Shown here: one piece after another, positions 24,812 to 36,803 of the stretch
How the letters are laid out: every line of letters starts with the position of its first letter
Position numbering within the stretch: the stretch's first letter is position 1
NCBI GenBank assembly: GCA_036023115.1
Contig: JAYKKT010000091.1
Location: 30,176,501 to 30,240,500 of the forward strand
From: Brasenia schreberi
Taxonomy: Eukaryota > Streptophyta > Magnoliopsida > Nymphaeales > Cabombaceae
DNA: 64,000 nt
Reading direction: 5' to 3'
Notes under the pieces: generated by a model
Database searches by the model: none
What the model saw: only the letters and a program-made list of their open reading frames with translations
What the model was told of the DNA's origin: nothing
Program-made: the position numbers and the translations under genes

Positions 24812-26811
24812 TGTAAACACCCAAAAATTTTACAAAACAAAAAAAATTGATCTTTTAGAATTTTTTTGCCTTTTTTAAACAAAAATTACAGTTTTAGGTC
24901 TTTTAAGGGTTTTTCAAAAAAAAAAACCTCAAACGAACTCATTTCCGTGTCAAAATTTTATAGCAACCTCAAAATAAGGATACATTACATCTCTCCTAAT
25001 AAAATCTAATTTTGACAAAAGTTCAAAAAAATAACTACTTTGCCCTCAAGGCCAAATTGACATGATTTTGCTCTTTCAAATGATTACCTTTAAAGAAAGA
25101 ATAGTTTCAAACAATTTTTCTCAAAAAGATGAAAATGAAAATGAGACATTGGGAACCAAACCCAAAAATATGTGCAAATTGACAAATTTACAAAATTACA
25201 AAAACTCTGAAATTCTAAAACAAACAAAATCCGAATCAGACCTCAAAAACTCGCCTGATCGAGGATAGTCTTACTCCAAGACCCTACACCAAAGGGCTAA
25301 AGTGGTTCGAGACCCTACACCCATCAAAAGGGTTAAAGTGGTTTGACATCCTATACCAAATAAAGGGTTAAAGTAGTTAAAACAATAAAGACTAACTCAC
25401 AGAGCGAAAGTAGGTCACCCACATAAGCAAACACTAGGAATGAGACTCACTTGTTTTCTAAAAACAATAATTGAAGATTTCATTAAACTTGATATTTTTA
25501 AATATAAAAGAAATAGCTTTAAAGAAAATGTTTGAAACCATACCTCCATACTTAAACTCGAATTGGAAGTTAGCAAATTCTCCGTAAAGAGGAGATGGTA
25601 AGAACCAAAAAGGCAACGACCAAGCACCTACCAATTTCGGCATTGTTGGACAAGGTAACTTGTCATTTTAGATCCAAGTATTAGGCAAGTGGCCTAAGGT
25701 GGTTGTCAAGAGAAAGGAAAGTCAACTTTCAAGAAAGAACGAACGTCGGCATCCAAGAAGGAAGGGTCGGCATCCAAGAAAAAAGAAAGGTCAGCACCCA
25801 AGAAGGAAAGAAAGTCCCTATCAAAGAGAGGAGGGATCTGTCAGCCTTCAAGATAAGGAAAGTTGCATCCACGAGGGAGGTGATGTTGCTGCATTCAAGA
25901 GAGGAAGAATTCGGCCAGCAACAAGGCAACATCATTGGACAAGAAAACTTACCTTGAGCAGCCTTGGTGCCCGATTTGGTAAACCATCAAGGTGGGTCGG
26001 TCGACTACAACATGATTGAACAAGATCACTTACCTTACACAACCATGGTGCTCGATTTGGCAAGTCATCAAGTTCTTGCCTAGACGATTTCAGCATCATT
26101 GGACATGACAACTTTCCATGCGCAATTATGGTGCCCGATTTGGCAAGCCATCAAGCTTTTGCCTGGTCGATTTCAACATGAGTGAACCATACAACTTACC
26201 ATGGGCAGCATTGGTGCCCGATTTGGTAAGGCATCAAGAAGAACCAATTTCAGCAAAGTTGAAGTGGGCAACTTACCATCTTAGGTCTCGCCATGAGACA
26301 ACCATGGGCTGGCCGATTTCAGTAAGATTGAATAAAGGAACTTACCATCTTAGGTTCAACCATGAGACAGCCATGGGCTGACCAATTTTAGCAAGATTAG
26401 AGAAGGCGACTTACCATTGTAAGCCTTGCTGATTTCAGCAAGTGGATAGGAACAACACCTTGACCCGATTTGGTAGGCCATTAGACAGCCACAAACCTGG
26501 CCAATTTCAGCAGGAGTAACTTATCATATTGCAGGACCAGTTATTAGGTAAGTTGTCATACAAGGAGTAATAGCAAGGGGCGATCAAAGAGGAAACTCTA
26601 CGCCTATAAAAGGGCCCTTGAGGGGGGTTGATAAAGCATCTCATAATCGAAAATCGAAGCCAATCAAGCATCAATCTTTCAATTCATGATCCAAGGTGGA
26701 ATTCGTGAGCAACAAGAGAGGGAGAGAAAGAAAGGAAGAGAAAGAGAGAGAGAGAGAGAGGAAGAAAAAGGAGCAGAAGGAAGCTCGCCGCCACCAACTG
26801 CCAGCGACCAT
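24812..26811 (+). repeat. 5' LTR of element B, left piece
   Basis: Collinear with 40133 to about 42062 of the 3' LTR, including the TATA box, the AG tract and the GCCACCA-rich stretch where similarity ends. Confidence 0.82.
26605..26611 (+). promoter_or_regulatory. TATA box of element B 5' LTR
   Basis: CGCCTATAAAAGGGCCC, repeated as CGCCTATAAAAGAGCCC at 41831-41847 in the 3' LTR. It now lies upstream of the foreign insert rather than of the element's own coding region. Confidence 0.65.
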
Positions 26812-27099
26812 AAAAATTTTGGGTGCAGCGACACGGCTAGGGTATATAATATTATATATTATATATAATGTTCAACCTACAACAAGTGAGACATCAATTA
26901 ACATAAGTATATGACAATAGCAAGTACAAAATTTTATATTAAAGCAAAACACATAAACTATAAACAACTACTAATTTTATCATAATACACAAATCAATCT
27001 TCACTATCCAGACCCATTTATCCAAAAAGACCCGAACTTCAAAATTTTGAAGCGTGAAATATCCATACTAAAGGAAGTGAAGAAGGTCCTCGTTGAGAT

Positions 27100-27315
27100 A
27101 TTTTTTTATGTTCATCGACAGAGTTTCATGGGAGATAATGGAAGACAAGTTGAAGGAGCATTTTGGAAACTATGGTGAGGCAACTCAGGTGGTCATCATG
27201 GGAGATAAGGTCACGTGTCGACTAAGAGGCTTCGGTTTCATTGTCTTCATGGATTACTCCCTCTTTGATCAAGTTCTCCAGGATAAATACACCATAGACG
27301 GTAAAACCATGAGTT
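27100..27315 (+). pseudogene. RRM fragment of an hnRNP-like RNA-binding protein
   Basis: The frame reads MFIDRVSWEIMEDKLKEHFG, then NYGEATQVVIMGDKVT and RLRGFGFIVFMDYSLFDQVL, ending DKYTIDGKT. These match RNP2 (LFIGGISWET), the D-K-L...F..YG helix and RNP1 (RGFGFVVF), with the DxVLQ.KH.IDGR tail of plant hnRNP1/Musashi-like proteins. RNP2 glycines have become D and R, and the RNP1-preceding TGRP is now TCRL, so RNA binding is doubtful. The frame then runs into an AT microsatellite. Only one RRM is present; family members usually have two. Probably a captured and decayed host fragment. Confidence 0.8.
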
Positions 27316-27622
27316 ACATATATATATATATATGTTTTTTTTGCCATGCCACACCGACACGGTGTCGGTGTCGGTGTTGGTGTCGCACTTGTGTCGAGGT
27401 CAACACTCCACCTCTTAGAAGTGTTAGTGTGACTTAGGTTGTGATTCATTGAGATGGGCATATACAGACGATATAGTTGAACATGATGGGACCACTTCAC
27501 GGTTTGGTGCTTGATATTTGAAAACAGTTTTATGCTTTATGATTGTTGTATCATCTTAAAGTACATTCAATACTATAGAGTACATAATTGTCATGTTGTT
27601 GAAATACTTGCGATGAATGCAG

Positions 27623-27684
27623 GGGGCTCAAGATGCAAAGAAAGCAAAGCAGTATGGGAGGATTGAGAAGGAAATAATATCTGC
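27623..27684 (+). pseudogene. YebC/TACO1-like exon fragment
   Basis: A 62-bp exon bounded by a 3' splice site (AATGCAG) and a 5' splice site (GTAAGT) encodes GAQDAKKAKQYGRIEKEIIS. YebC/TACO1 family proteins carry KGAQDAKKAK..GRIGKEI.SAVK at this place, with Gly where this copy has Glu (RIEKE). YebC/TACO1 acts in organellar or bacterial translation/transcription control. No neighbouring YebC exon was found, so it is an isolated piece. It lies 300 bp after the RRM fragment, same strand, unrelated gene. Confidence 0.65.
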
Positions 27685-27743
27685 GTAAGTTTAAACATAT
27701 ATAGAGGCTGAAATTTTGGTCATTCAATGTCTCCTGTCTGAAA

Positions 27744-28301
27744 TTAGAGGGTGTAGCTGGGGTTCATAATAATTTTGTGCATGAGTTTCAACACCATAGC
27801 TCTTTTGTTTTGCTCTTTGTCTAAGTTGCTGAATTTTGATATCCTTTTGATCATAAGTTCTAGCTTTTCTTGGAGTGGTAACAACATTTGAAGCTTGCTA
27901 TTTTGCTGCATCAAGTTTATGAATTGTGGCATCCACATATGGTTCGCAAAGATATCAACCATCCATGACTAGTTAAGTGCTTGCTTCAAAAGTTGTAGGG
28001 GTACTTTAACTAGTAGAAAAGAAAAAGCTAAACAGAAAGATCTAAACTAATAGCTCTGCAACTTCATGATGGACCTTTTTCTTTTTCTTTTTTTTATCTG
28101 TTACATCTTGTGTAGTATATATACATTATGGCAATGAGAGTCGATGCACAGTGAGGGAATTGAATAATTACTGAATGTTGTAGATCAAGTTCGTCTATGG
28201 TTCCAACCTAAGGAGTTTGGGTGTGGTCCATCCATGGCCAAACCATTCCCTATATCAAAGTTCCTCACTCCATATGTAAATAGGACTCTACTAGACTGAA
28301 C
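27744..28301. other. Unassigned stretch within the insert
   Basis: A 72-codon frame on the minus strand (27744-27962) resembles no family I know. The rest shows nothing. The last 8 bases are the hAT1 TSD. Confidence 0.35.
28294..28301. repeat. Left TSD of hAT1 (GACTGAAC)
   Basis: Exact copy at 33322-33329. Confidence 0.9.
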
Positions 28302-28539
28302 CAGTGTTATTCGACTCGTATCATATCGTGCATCGTTTTGGTCCATGATACGGGCATATCATACTTTAATAATAAAAAATAGTAAAAATCTAAAAAAAAA
28401 CTCTAAAAAAATCAGAAAAAATTAAGATTTTTTTATAATTGTAAAAAATTCATATAATGCAAAGTTTAGTACATATTGATCATTCACCATTGAACAATTG
28501 AAAAAAAATATATATTTTGAAGCAAAAAATGAAATACAT

Positions 28540-31500
28540 TTACATATTGTAATCAGGATTTTCAACTAAATAATCTTCATCTTCTTCTTGCTGAAGATCC
28601 TCACTACCTTCTACTTCAAAATCAAAATCTTAATCTCCTTGATAATGTTGTTGCGCTCCTTCCAAATTAATCCATGCAATGTCTTCTTCAGTTAGGAGGG
28701 CATTTTCTTTGTTATCTTCTATAATACAATCTTCTAATATACCAAAATATCTAAACTTATTGGATCAAATTGACTTTCTTCTCTATTTACCTTTTTTAAT
28801 TGCCTATAGGAAAGAAAGATAAGTAATTAGTAAATAACATTAACAGTTGAAGTCAAAAATATATTGAATTGAATCTTTAAGTACTAACTAATATAATATT
28901 ACCTTTTACAACGGATGAAAACTAAGTCATTGAGTCGCTTATGTTTCAGCCTGTTGTGCTTTTTTATATGGATGTATTCAAAGACACTCCAATCCCTTTC
29001 ATAACCCGTTGCACTATAGGTTTGGATCAAAACTCTTATTGCAAAATCTCTAAGGTTTGGGTAATCACTTCTAAATCTATTCTACCAAACATTTGTAGAA
29101 AAAGACAAACATTAGTGACTTAATCCATAATAATATAAGATTTAAGAAACTTAAATACGAAGATAAAAATTTACCTGGGCGTATATTAGTGCAGTTGTGA
29201 ATTACTATAGGCAAACCCATTAAGTGAAGAGCATTATCATAGATCTCCGTCTCTCGACATATAACATGTGCTCTACTCTCATAAGGGACTAATCTGTCTA
29301 TACAATCAATGATGTCTCGATTAACGTTACCATCCCTTTTGAAGCTTGTTGAGTACATGAATGTTAGGTTTAGATAATATGTTGTTGCATGAATAGGCTG
29401 ATGTAATTGTTTGTTTCATCTATTATCTATAATTTTTCACACGGGCATAATCTCTCTTTTTTCTATTAAAGTTAGCCCATAGATGGTTTCTCCTCGCTAT
29501 CAGTCAATCTCAAAACCTTCACTAAAAGACATGTAATTATCAATAGTCTGACACATGCATTCCAAAATGTACTCTTGAAGACTATCTTTGAAATCTTATT
29601 CAACTTTTTATTTCTTCTATTTTGAGGTAACTACAAATTATTGCCACTCATCTGAGGAGAATATTTTATTAAATGCTTGCTTCTGTCTCACAATACTTTG
29701 TACAGATAAAAAATTAGTTGCAAACCAAGTTGCAGCTTTACGAAGAAGCTCTGCATCATCTGTATATCTCCTCATTATACACAATATAAATGCATGGTTG
29801 TAGATAAATTTGGTGATATCATGGCAACACTCAGTTTTAAAGTCCCATAAGTATTTACTAACTCCTTTATAGTTAGTTGTATTATTTTTAATCAATTAGA
29901 CTATATTCTCTACCTCAAACTCACATATCACCTTATCAAAATCTTGCCTTAGGATCTCAGCAATGTGCCTCTCATCTGACATGTCTAGAGATCTCAAAAA
30001 TATAAGTCCTTTAGGATAGTAGACAAGAAAGTTTAACAAGGTCCTTCATCGCCTACCTGTCCATCCTTCCACCATGATAGTGCATCTTGTCTCCTTCCAC
30101 GACTCTCTTAAAGTATAACAATATTCTTGTACTTTAATGACAATCTTATCTAATATCTTTCCTCTCAACTTTTGATAAGAGGGCATTTTAGATCTTGGAC
30201 CAATATTAGCAATTGCATCTACCATTACTTGAAAATTAAAACTGTTTGTTGCATTAAATGGAATGCATGAATCATAAAATCATTTGCCCACTGCAAGGTT
30301 TGCCTGATCATGTAGTTGTTTTGAAGTCATAGCAACACGAATTCCAGGTTGAGCACTAGGTATAGTGGTAGGAGGAAAAAATGAATATATGCTATAAACA
30401 ACTCTTCCTCTACTTCCTCCTCTATCACTTCCACTTACAAAATCTTTAGCAACCCTCTTTCCCCTGTTTGATGGTCGAGAACTACTATTACCAATCTTAA
30501 GGAGTACTATGAGTCAATCCAATAACATCATAGTCATCTTCCTCAATCATCCCTAAATCATCCTTTTGTTGTTTTTTCCCATGTATGCTCTCAATCATCT
30601 TAAGACATTGTCACTTAATGCCTTATTGCAAACTTCTAACTCTCTTAGTATAAGGAGCAAATTCTTTCCTAGTCCTTGTAAGGTGGTGTTTCAATCATGA
30701 AATTTCACCACTAACCACCTTCTCACAAAACAAACATCTGATCTTTAATCTGAAATCCTCAACTATTGTACCCCACTGTCATGCTAGATCATCAAACCGA
30801 GATTGAGAGTCTCTGTCACACCCGCTCGGGTCGCGACCACGACCCGGCCCGAGCCGATGCCACATGGCCGCTTCTCGCATGGGCGTGATGGTGAGAAGTA
30901 ACCAAATACAACACTAATTTAATTAAAACTCAATGAAACATCTAACTGAAATAAATATTCATATCGAAGTTATAAACAAACGTCTAAAATGGTGCGAGGC
31001 CCACCTAACAATAACCTCGAATAACAAGACTTTATAAATAACTCAACACTTATCATACCATCTAAAATAAAAATGTAGCTCTATCAAACTCCTACTCTAC
31101 TCCGTGTGCTTTCGAAGTGCTAGCTTTAGGATGAGTTGTAAAACAATAGGGTGAGCTCCTATACATAACTCAGTAGGGAGGTTAAACATCTTTAAACAGA
31201 TACTAAAAGCATGTATAGTTTCACAATCATTTCATAGTAAAGCACAAGTACCTTGAAATCATGATCTCAAATTCATACGCACACACACGCACACATCATT
31301 AGTTTCGATAATTACAACCCATACTGTGTCTGCCCCAAAGGCAATGGGAGTTGTTCGGCCCTCCCTAACATTACCTCGGTAACCCCATCCACGACGGTAA
31401 CCATGCCGACTCTTACGGTAGAGTGCTCGGGAATACACCCTGTATTCGCCCCAAGCCGGATCGCCCGAGGAACCTGCAAGTCTCTAGAGACCCCACACAA

Positions 31501-32880
31501 ACCATACAAGTACGGCTCATATATTCACACATCATTACATTTCTATAATCAATTACAGTTCATTACATTCACAAATCATATCCAGATCCACGAATATCCA
31601 AAATCAAACTCATATCCACACAACATTTAAACAACATTTAAATACCATGTTCATACAACACATGCATATCAAAACATGCTCTTTATCAAACAGTGTCATA
31701 AAAATGTTCTATTTGAAAAGCATATCAAATAACCTATAATTACGAATAACATTTCACAAACATCAATAAAGCAGTTATCAATCATGCACATTTAAATCTA
31801 TCTAAAATAGTAAAATCACTTCTAGCATGGTTCTATAAAAGAATGCATAACCCCCTACCTAAAGGAGCGCTAAGATCTAGTCCCCAAGCTGTTGGGTCAC
31901 TCTTATCACTACTAAATCCTCCAATTTTAATCTCTAAATAATTATAAATAATTAAAATATTAAAATTTATTTAACTATGAGTCTAGCGTAACAAACTGTA
32001 TTCGAATCGGATCTCAAACCCCAATCTAGATCCGTTTAAGCTATTTGAGATCCAAATTAATACCCAGATCCATATCTTATCCAAATGAGTGACATAATAG
32101 GTATTTTGTGTTACTGTGTCAACATAGAACCTGTAACTACTGACATGGGTCTTGTTTCTAACCTAGAAATCTATTTCAAAACACGACCCAAACTTAACCC
32201 GTTTCTAACACAGAACCCGACACGGAACCTGTTTTGACACAGAATTGGTTCTTAACATGCGACACGAGGACATGACACGAACTAATGTTGATTCATGATA
32301 TTTTAGACATGACACGTCGTGTCCGACACAACACAACATGAAAGCAAGGGACACGCCCAAAAGGGCCGGTTCCAATTATTTTTCGGCATCGATTTCGTTG
32401 GTTTTCGATGATGATTAAGGTCGGCGATGGTCCTCAACCGATTGTCTGCCCTTCTTCTTCCAACCCAATCCATCTATGGTTGCCAGCGGTGTCGTTTTCA
32501 TCAAAAAATTCATGTAAAACAATAACTTGGATTTGAGAAAATTTTCATGAATCTATGCTTGTTTTGTGTAATAAGGCTTGTTTTCGAAGGTTTAGCATGA
32601 AACAAACAAAAGCCATATAACCTAACTCGTTTTAGCAACTAAAAATGAGAAATTTGACAAAAATTAAAATGGGGCTTTTCTTACCGGATTCCGGCGACTC
32701 TTCACGTTTTCTGGCCAATTCCTTGCGTTTTTCGGTTGGTCCAAGGCTGCCCCAACTTTTCCTGGATAATGGGGCTATGATGGCCTCTTTTAAAGGCCCT
32801 TCATAACTTGGGCATCGCTTGACGTTACAGTCTCTAACACCCCTTCCTGCCATCTCAATTGAGCATTTCAATTCAATCAA
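28540..32880 (-). pseudogene. hAT1 transposase, BED zinc-finger type, broken
   Basis: It starts near 32880 or 32853 (MAGRGVRD), is interrupted by the solo LTR at 30814-32829, and resumes with SQSRFDDLA. The BED finger has CLFC and LKHHL at about 30770-30690. RNase H-fold parts follow to about 29530 (PKGLIFLRSLDMSDE, NYKGVSKYL, FATNFLSVQSIV, SSDEW). The segment with the second catalytic Asp/CxxH region is deleted. The dimerisation domain lies at about 29095-28905 (FAIRVLIQTYSATGYERDWSVFEYIH). A last exon (28805-28540) ends ...EDYLVENPDYNM. Splice sites remain (donor at about 29174, acceptor CTATAG near 28806). Multiple stops. Family role: cut-and-paste transposition in the nucleus. Confidence 0.85.
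30814..32829 (+). mobile_element. Family-D solo LTR, 2016 bp, inside hAT1
   Basis: It runs TGTCACACCC...GACGTTACA with an exact 5-bp TSD GTCTC at 30809-30813 and 32830-32834. It splits the first transposase exon of hAT1 between MAGRGVRD and SQSRFDD. The LTR starts with a GC-rich segment (30825-30890). No internal region or second LTR is present, so it is the product of LTR-LTR recombination. Orientation is given as TG-first on the plus strand and is not proven. Confidence 0.88.
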
Positions 32881-33321
32881 AAACCTTAAAATAAAAATAC
32901 TTCATAAATCCTCAATCTTCACATAACACTTAAATAGAGTGTCTCCCACTTCATAAATGCAATAAAAATCATATCCAAGTACTTAATAACTTCATATTTT
33001 GTCATTCAAAAAAAGAAAAATGCAAATAACACCAAAAAATAACAAATACAAGGAAAAAAATTCTGAAAAACACTCAAAATATACCACAATCCAAGTTAAA
33101 AGGCTTATACGGATACCGTAGAATACTTTTTTGGGAGCCTTCAACACCAAGGAGGGGGAGAACCACCAGAAGAAGGCTTCAGCAGCCGTGAACAAACCTT
33201 AGAAACCCGCAAAAATGCGGGTTTCTGTTCGGCCAGGGACCCTCCCGTATCACACGATACGACACGATACGATACAAGTTATCGTATCATATCGTGGTTG
33301 CCCACGATACGGCTAACACTA

Positions 33322-33789
33322 GACTGAACTACTTCGACTCCAGTTCAGTCCTTATATGTAACACCTTATTGCTTCTCTTTCCTTAAGACACATGTTGCCT
33401 TCAAATACAGAACCTTTGGGTCTACTTATGTAGTTTCTTTGGTTTCGAGATTGGTGCATCATGGGTATTTCTTGGGTAAGATGGTCAGTCTTTCTCACTC
33501 TTCTTTCTTACAACAGTCTCATATTCATGATGTTCTATTCATTATATGACATCGTTGGTAAGTGGTAACCCTTGGGGGGGTTTCTTGGCAATTGATTTTA
33601 GCTCAGAGGTTTGGTGGGTGGAAGTGGCTGCTGTCATTGAACATGGTAGACCACATGTCCTATCTTCTCTATAATCTTTTGTGACCCATGATAGTTTTCA
33701 GTGCCCTTCTACTGGTATTCTTTTATTGTTGTGTGGCTAGTTTTGACTCTCACCAAGCTCCCAACAAAGATTTCTTTCTCTTGGTAGGG
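33322..33789. other. Unassigned stretch, right flank of hAT1
   Basis: Begins with the right hAT1 TSD. Probably decayed gypsy polyprotein on the minus strand continuing from the integrase fragment, but I see no certain motif. Confidence 0.35.
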
Positions 33790-33985
33790 GCAAGCATATG
33801 TTTGCCTTAATCAGTTTGCAGTTGTGTGTCAACATCATCCATTTGAGAATTGCTTGAAGCATGAGCTTGCAAGCCTAGGAGTTTACCATTGACAGCTTGA
33901 AATGGTGTCACTCTCATTGTTGAATGGTAGGCTGCACAGTAATAGGATGTTTTGCTTGCGACTGATACTACTTCACCAACCACCA
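33790..33985 (-). pseudogene. Ty3/gypsy integrase C-proximal fragment
   Basis: The minus frame reads TSYYCAAYHSTMRVTPFQAV, then NGKLLGLQAHASSNSQMDDV, then DTQLQTD. The pattern YN(T)SYHSS..MTPF.AVYG...L..Y...SS...VD..L..RD is typical of gypsy integrase after the catalytic core. A stop follows and the rest is decayed. Fragment only; no link to elements A or B. Confidence 0.6.
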
Positions 33986-34038
33986 ACTTAGATTGTGGTA
34001 AGGGTTGGAGTATAGAGTACTGTGACGCACGTATTTAT

Positions 34039-34329
34039 TGTTAGAAAATGAAATCAGATCTTGGGTCCCAATACTGGCCCGTATAGCCCCTAGTTCATGT
34101 TATGTACGTCTTGTATTTCTTAATTAATAGTATGAGTAGTTTAATCTTTCAAGTTAGAATCATAAGATATAATTAGGGTTTAAGTTTAAATAGTAGAGTT
34201 GGGTGGCTGCCAGAGGGTGAAGCCAAGGAGCTGACTTCTGCATGTGTGCAGATTGGAAAGTTCTTCTTCAATCTGCTAAAATATATAAGTTCTCTTTTTA
34301 TACCATCAATAACATTAATGTTTAGAACA
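34039..34329 (+). repeat. Copia-type LTR, 291 bp, with adjacent primer site
   Basis: TGTTAGAAAATG...TTTAGAACA, with a TATA-like ATATATAAG near 34281. It is followed directly by TGGTATCAGAG (34330-34340), the tRNA-Met-complementary primer site usual for plant copia elements. Only about 130 bp of interior follow before element B LTR sequence resumes, so this is a truncated copia 5' end. Confidence 0.75.
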
Positions 34330-34466
34330 TGGTATCAGAGTCTATAAGGCCTCAAATCATGCATTTTGATAAGACAATCCTGTCCCAAATCATTGGGAGA
34401 TGATTGTAAAGAAGAGTTGCAGATTTCAGTCTCATTTGAATACAATGCAGAAATTTCTTGGAGACG

Positions 34467-35653
34467 ACCAACAAATATTATCTTCTCCTCTTTCATTAAA
34501 TTTAAATGGGGTTGTAATTATGGAACTTATGTATCCATTCTGATGTAATAGTTAAGGATTTTATGCTACCCCATCTCTTTTACATTCATGAATTATCTGT
34601 TATGTATTTTATTTTCGATTCTTTCTACTCCGATATACAATATAATATCTCCTCCTAATCCCCTCTATGCTTGTGATATAATTGTAATTTTATTCATTTT
34701 AAATTGTTGTAGATTGTCTTTTAATTCAGATGAAATGCATACATATATCTTGTAAAAACTGAAAATCTATTTTCTACACTGTACACATGTCTGATAAATA
34801 ATTTTTATTTCCTTACCTCTTATCCAAATGTGTTAAACTTTTGCACACCTAATCTACATACACTCATACACTATCCATAAAAATTTTAAGAATTTTAGGA
34901 TCGTGCAGATTGTAAATAAAATTAGAGAAACTAAATGAAATCGAATTTGAGTCTGTAAAACTCATAGTTCCAACAATAGAGGTTGGGTCATAATACCATA
35001 ACTTTGTCTATAGTGAACCATTTTGATTAAAAATTGTCTCACTAGAAAGCTGAGATATATAGATTTCCAACAAGACTAATTTTATATAAATCGAAGATCT
35101 GAGTACCAAGATACAATTGCTTTTTTAAGTCTCTGATTCTTTGTTATAGATTTGTCTCGAACACCTAAGTAGAATATATTCTCAGATTTAATTGCCTACA
35201 TCTATAGTACTTAAAATAAAAATAAAAATAGTTTCTAAATCTGCATATCAAACTCTATCTTCTATGAAATTTTGAGAATTTTTAAAGATTTAGATGTCAT
35301 CTAAAAAAATCAAGAAATAAGTCTCTGAAAACAGAATCAGTTTTTGTTTTTCAATATTTGAAATGTTTTGAATTAAGAAGTAAGTTCACAATTTTTGTCA
35401 AGCTTTTGGAATTGAAATTTGGTTTTGAAAACTTATCGAATCTCAGACAATTTTCCAAGCGTGTAGGTTGACCCTTGAGCATCAATTAAAAAAGGCATAC
35501 ATCGAAAAGAATTCACTTACCCACAATCGCTAAATAAGTTAGAAATCATCTTTGATAGTTTGAGCAAACTAGCTGACACGCTCGCGCATTTGTAGCTGAC
35601 GAATTTAGTTTCAAGTCTCTACATAGATTTCGGAATAAAAATTCATATCTATA
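34467..35653 (+). repeat. 5' LTR of element B, right piece
   Basis: Collinear with about 42109-43253 of the 3' LTR, from AAATATTAT.TTCTCCTCTTTCATT to ATTCA(T/C)ATCTA. It is followed by the primer site. Confidence 0.82.
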
Positions 35654-35655
35654 GA

Positions 35656-35677
35656 TTTGACATGCCCGGTGGGACTT
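35656..35677 (+). other. Primer-binding site of element B
   Basis: TTGACATGCCCGGTGGGAC, matching element A's site with two differences. Confidence 0.7.
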
Positions 35678-35809
35678 GAATCTTTGAAAATTGTTTGATT
35701 CGGTCTTACTTTTCAAACAAAAACCAATTTAAAATCATGATTTTAAACTTCTTTATTTTTTATATCCCTTACTTTTAGTTCAATTTCCAGCAACTCAATT
35801 ATATTAAGT

Positions 35810-36800
35810 TTGGATTATTCCTTTGAAAATATGTCGAGGAAGTCCTCATCAAACTTCCCAAATCGGTTCAAAACCACAAAGAAATCTTCTAAAACCCGAG
35901 AAGAAAGAATTGCCTCTCTGAAAAGGGAATTAAGGGTGATACAACTTGAAAGGGAAATTGAGGCCCTAAGCCAAGAGACAATGGCACATCGTTCTCCATG
36001 AAAAACCATCTCGGGTCCATAAAGAGAAAAACCATACCCGGAAAATGAGTATTGCACACAAGCGGAGTGGGGCATGAGGTTCCCCTCACTCAAGTCACTT
36101 CAAACTTTTCAAAAACGTGTGCTCCAATGGATTCCATTCCCATGAGCACCACTTCACAAAACACAAATGAGAATGAGTATTACACACACATAGGCTTGAA
36201 GGATGAAATTCAAGACCTTGAAAAGCAAGAGGAGCTCGAAGCCACACATGAGCTAGAGCAACCTCAGGATGCATGCAAGGGAGCTTGCTCTCACCATGAA
36301 AAAGTAGTTAAGCTTGAAAAAGGTATACATGAAACTCACTCTCCCCAAAACTCTCTACTCGATCCTCCCCTTCTTAGTGTAGGATCGGTAAATCATTCAC
36401 ATCACACTCATGCACCCACAAGCCCACCAAATGTGCCAAAGAAAGTTGATTTTCAAGGTGTGCCGAATGTCCCGCACCAACAAAAAGAATTTCAAAATGA
36501 AAAAGAAAAAGAAAAAAAATTCAAAACATGGTAGAAAGGGTTACTCCAAGGTATCAAATTAGAGTCAAGTTAGGATCGAGCCCTAGGGAGAGTGTAGGGG
36601 AAGTAACTAGATCTGGAAGGATCTATCAACCCCCACACTTAGCTAAACAAGCTAGCAAAGGGGTGGTCGTTTTGCCTGCCCCCCCAAAAGTATGTATCCT
36701 TAATCCATCTCATGGCACGGACAAGGATAAAAGTGTTGTGTTAAACCCATATAATTTAGAACTATATCTTTCAAAACTTCTTATAAACATGTCTATCTTA
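35810..36800 (+). pseudogene. Gag-like region of element B
   Basis: Three frames in a row cover this part. The first, to 36001, has NRFKTTKKSSKTREERIASL and LEREIEALSQ. The second, 36052-36534, is rich in His, Glu and Lys. The third starts in overlap at 36528 and contains VTRSGRIYQPPHL near 36620-36660. The last motif is characteristic of the stretch just before protease in Tat/Ogre polyproteins. A stop at 36801 separates it from the protease. No zinc knuckle seen. Confidence 0.6.
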
Positions 36801-36803
36801 TAG

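Larger units (their letters stand above)
28302..33321 (-). mobile_element. hAT1: complete hAT transposon containing a solo LTR
   Basis: The TSD is a perfect 8-bp GACTGAAC at 28294-28301 and 33322-33329, the length expected for hAT. Ends are CAGTGTTA on the left and TAACACTA on the right, i.e. C/TAGTGTTA inverted repeats. Dense GATACG/CGTATC words fill the subterminal regions, especially 33245-33310. It is 5020 bp long, of which 2016 bp plus a 5-bp TSD are an inserted solo LTR, so the original was about 3 kb. The transposase gene is on the minus strand. Confidence 0.92.
26812..34466. mobile_element. Composite foreign insert within element B 5' LTR
   Basis: Both edges are defined by loss of similarity to the 3' LTR. 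The word CGACCA occurs at both edges (26806-26811 and 34456-34462 area), which may be a short target duplication but could be chance. About 45 bp of LTR are missing between the pieces. The insert holds captured host exons, gypsy and copia fragments, and hAT1. Whether it arrived as one element (Helitron or Pack-MULE type) or as successive insertions is not resolved. Confidence 0.6.

Noticed and set aside
26800..26811. CGACCA at both edges of the composite insert as a firm TSD
   Set aside because: Only six bases, flanks diverged and about 45 bp of LTR missing, so I treat it as suggestive only.
26696..26914. Glu/Arg-rich short frames around the AG microsatellite
   Set aside because: Product of (AG)n in the LTR of element B; the same happens at 3745-4047 and 41924-42157.
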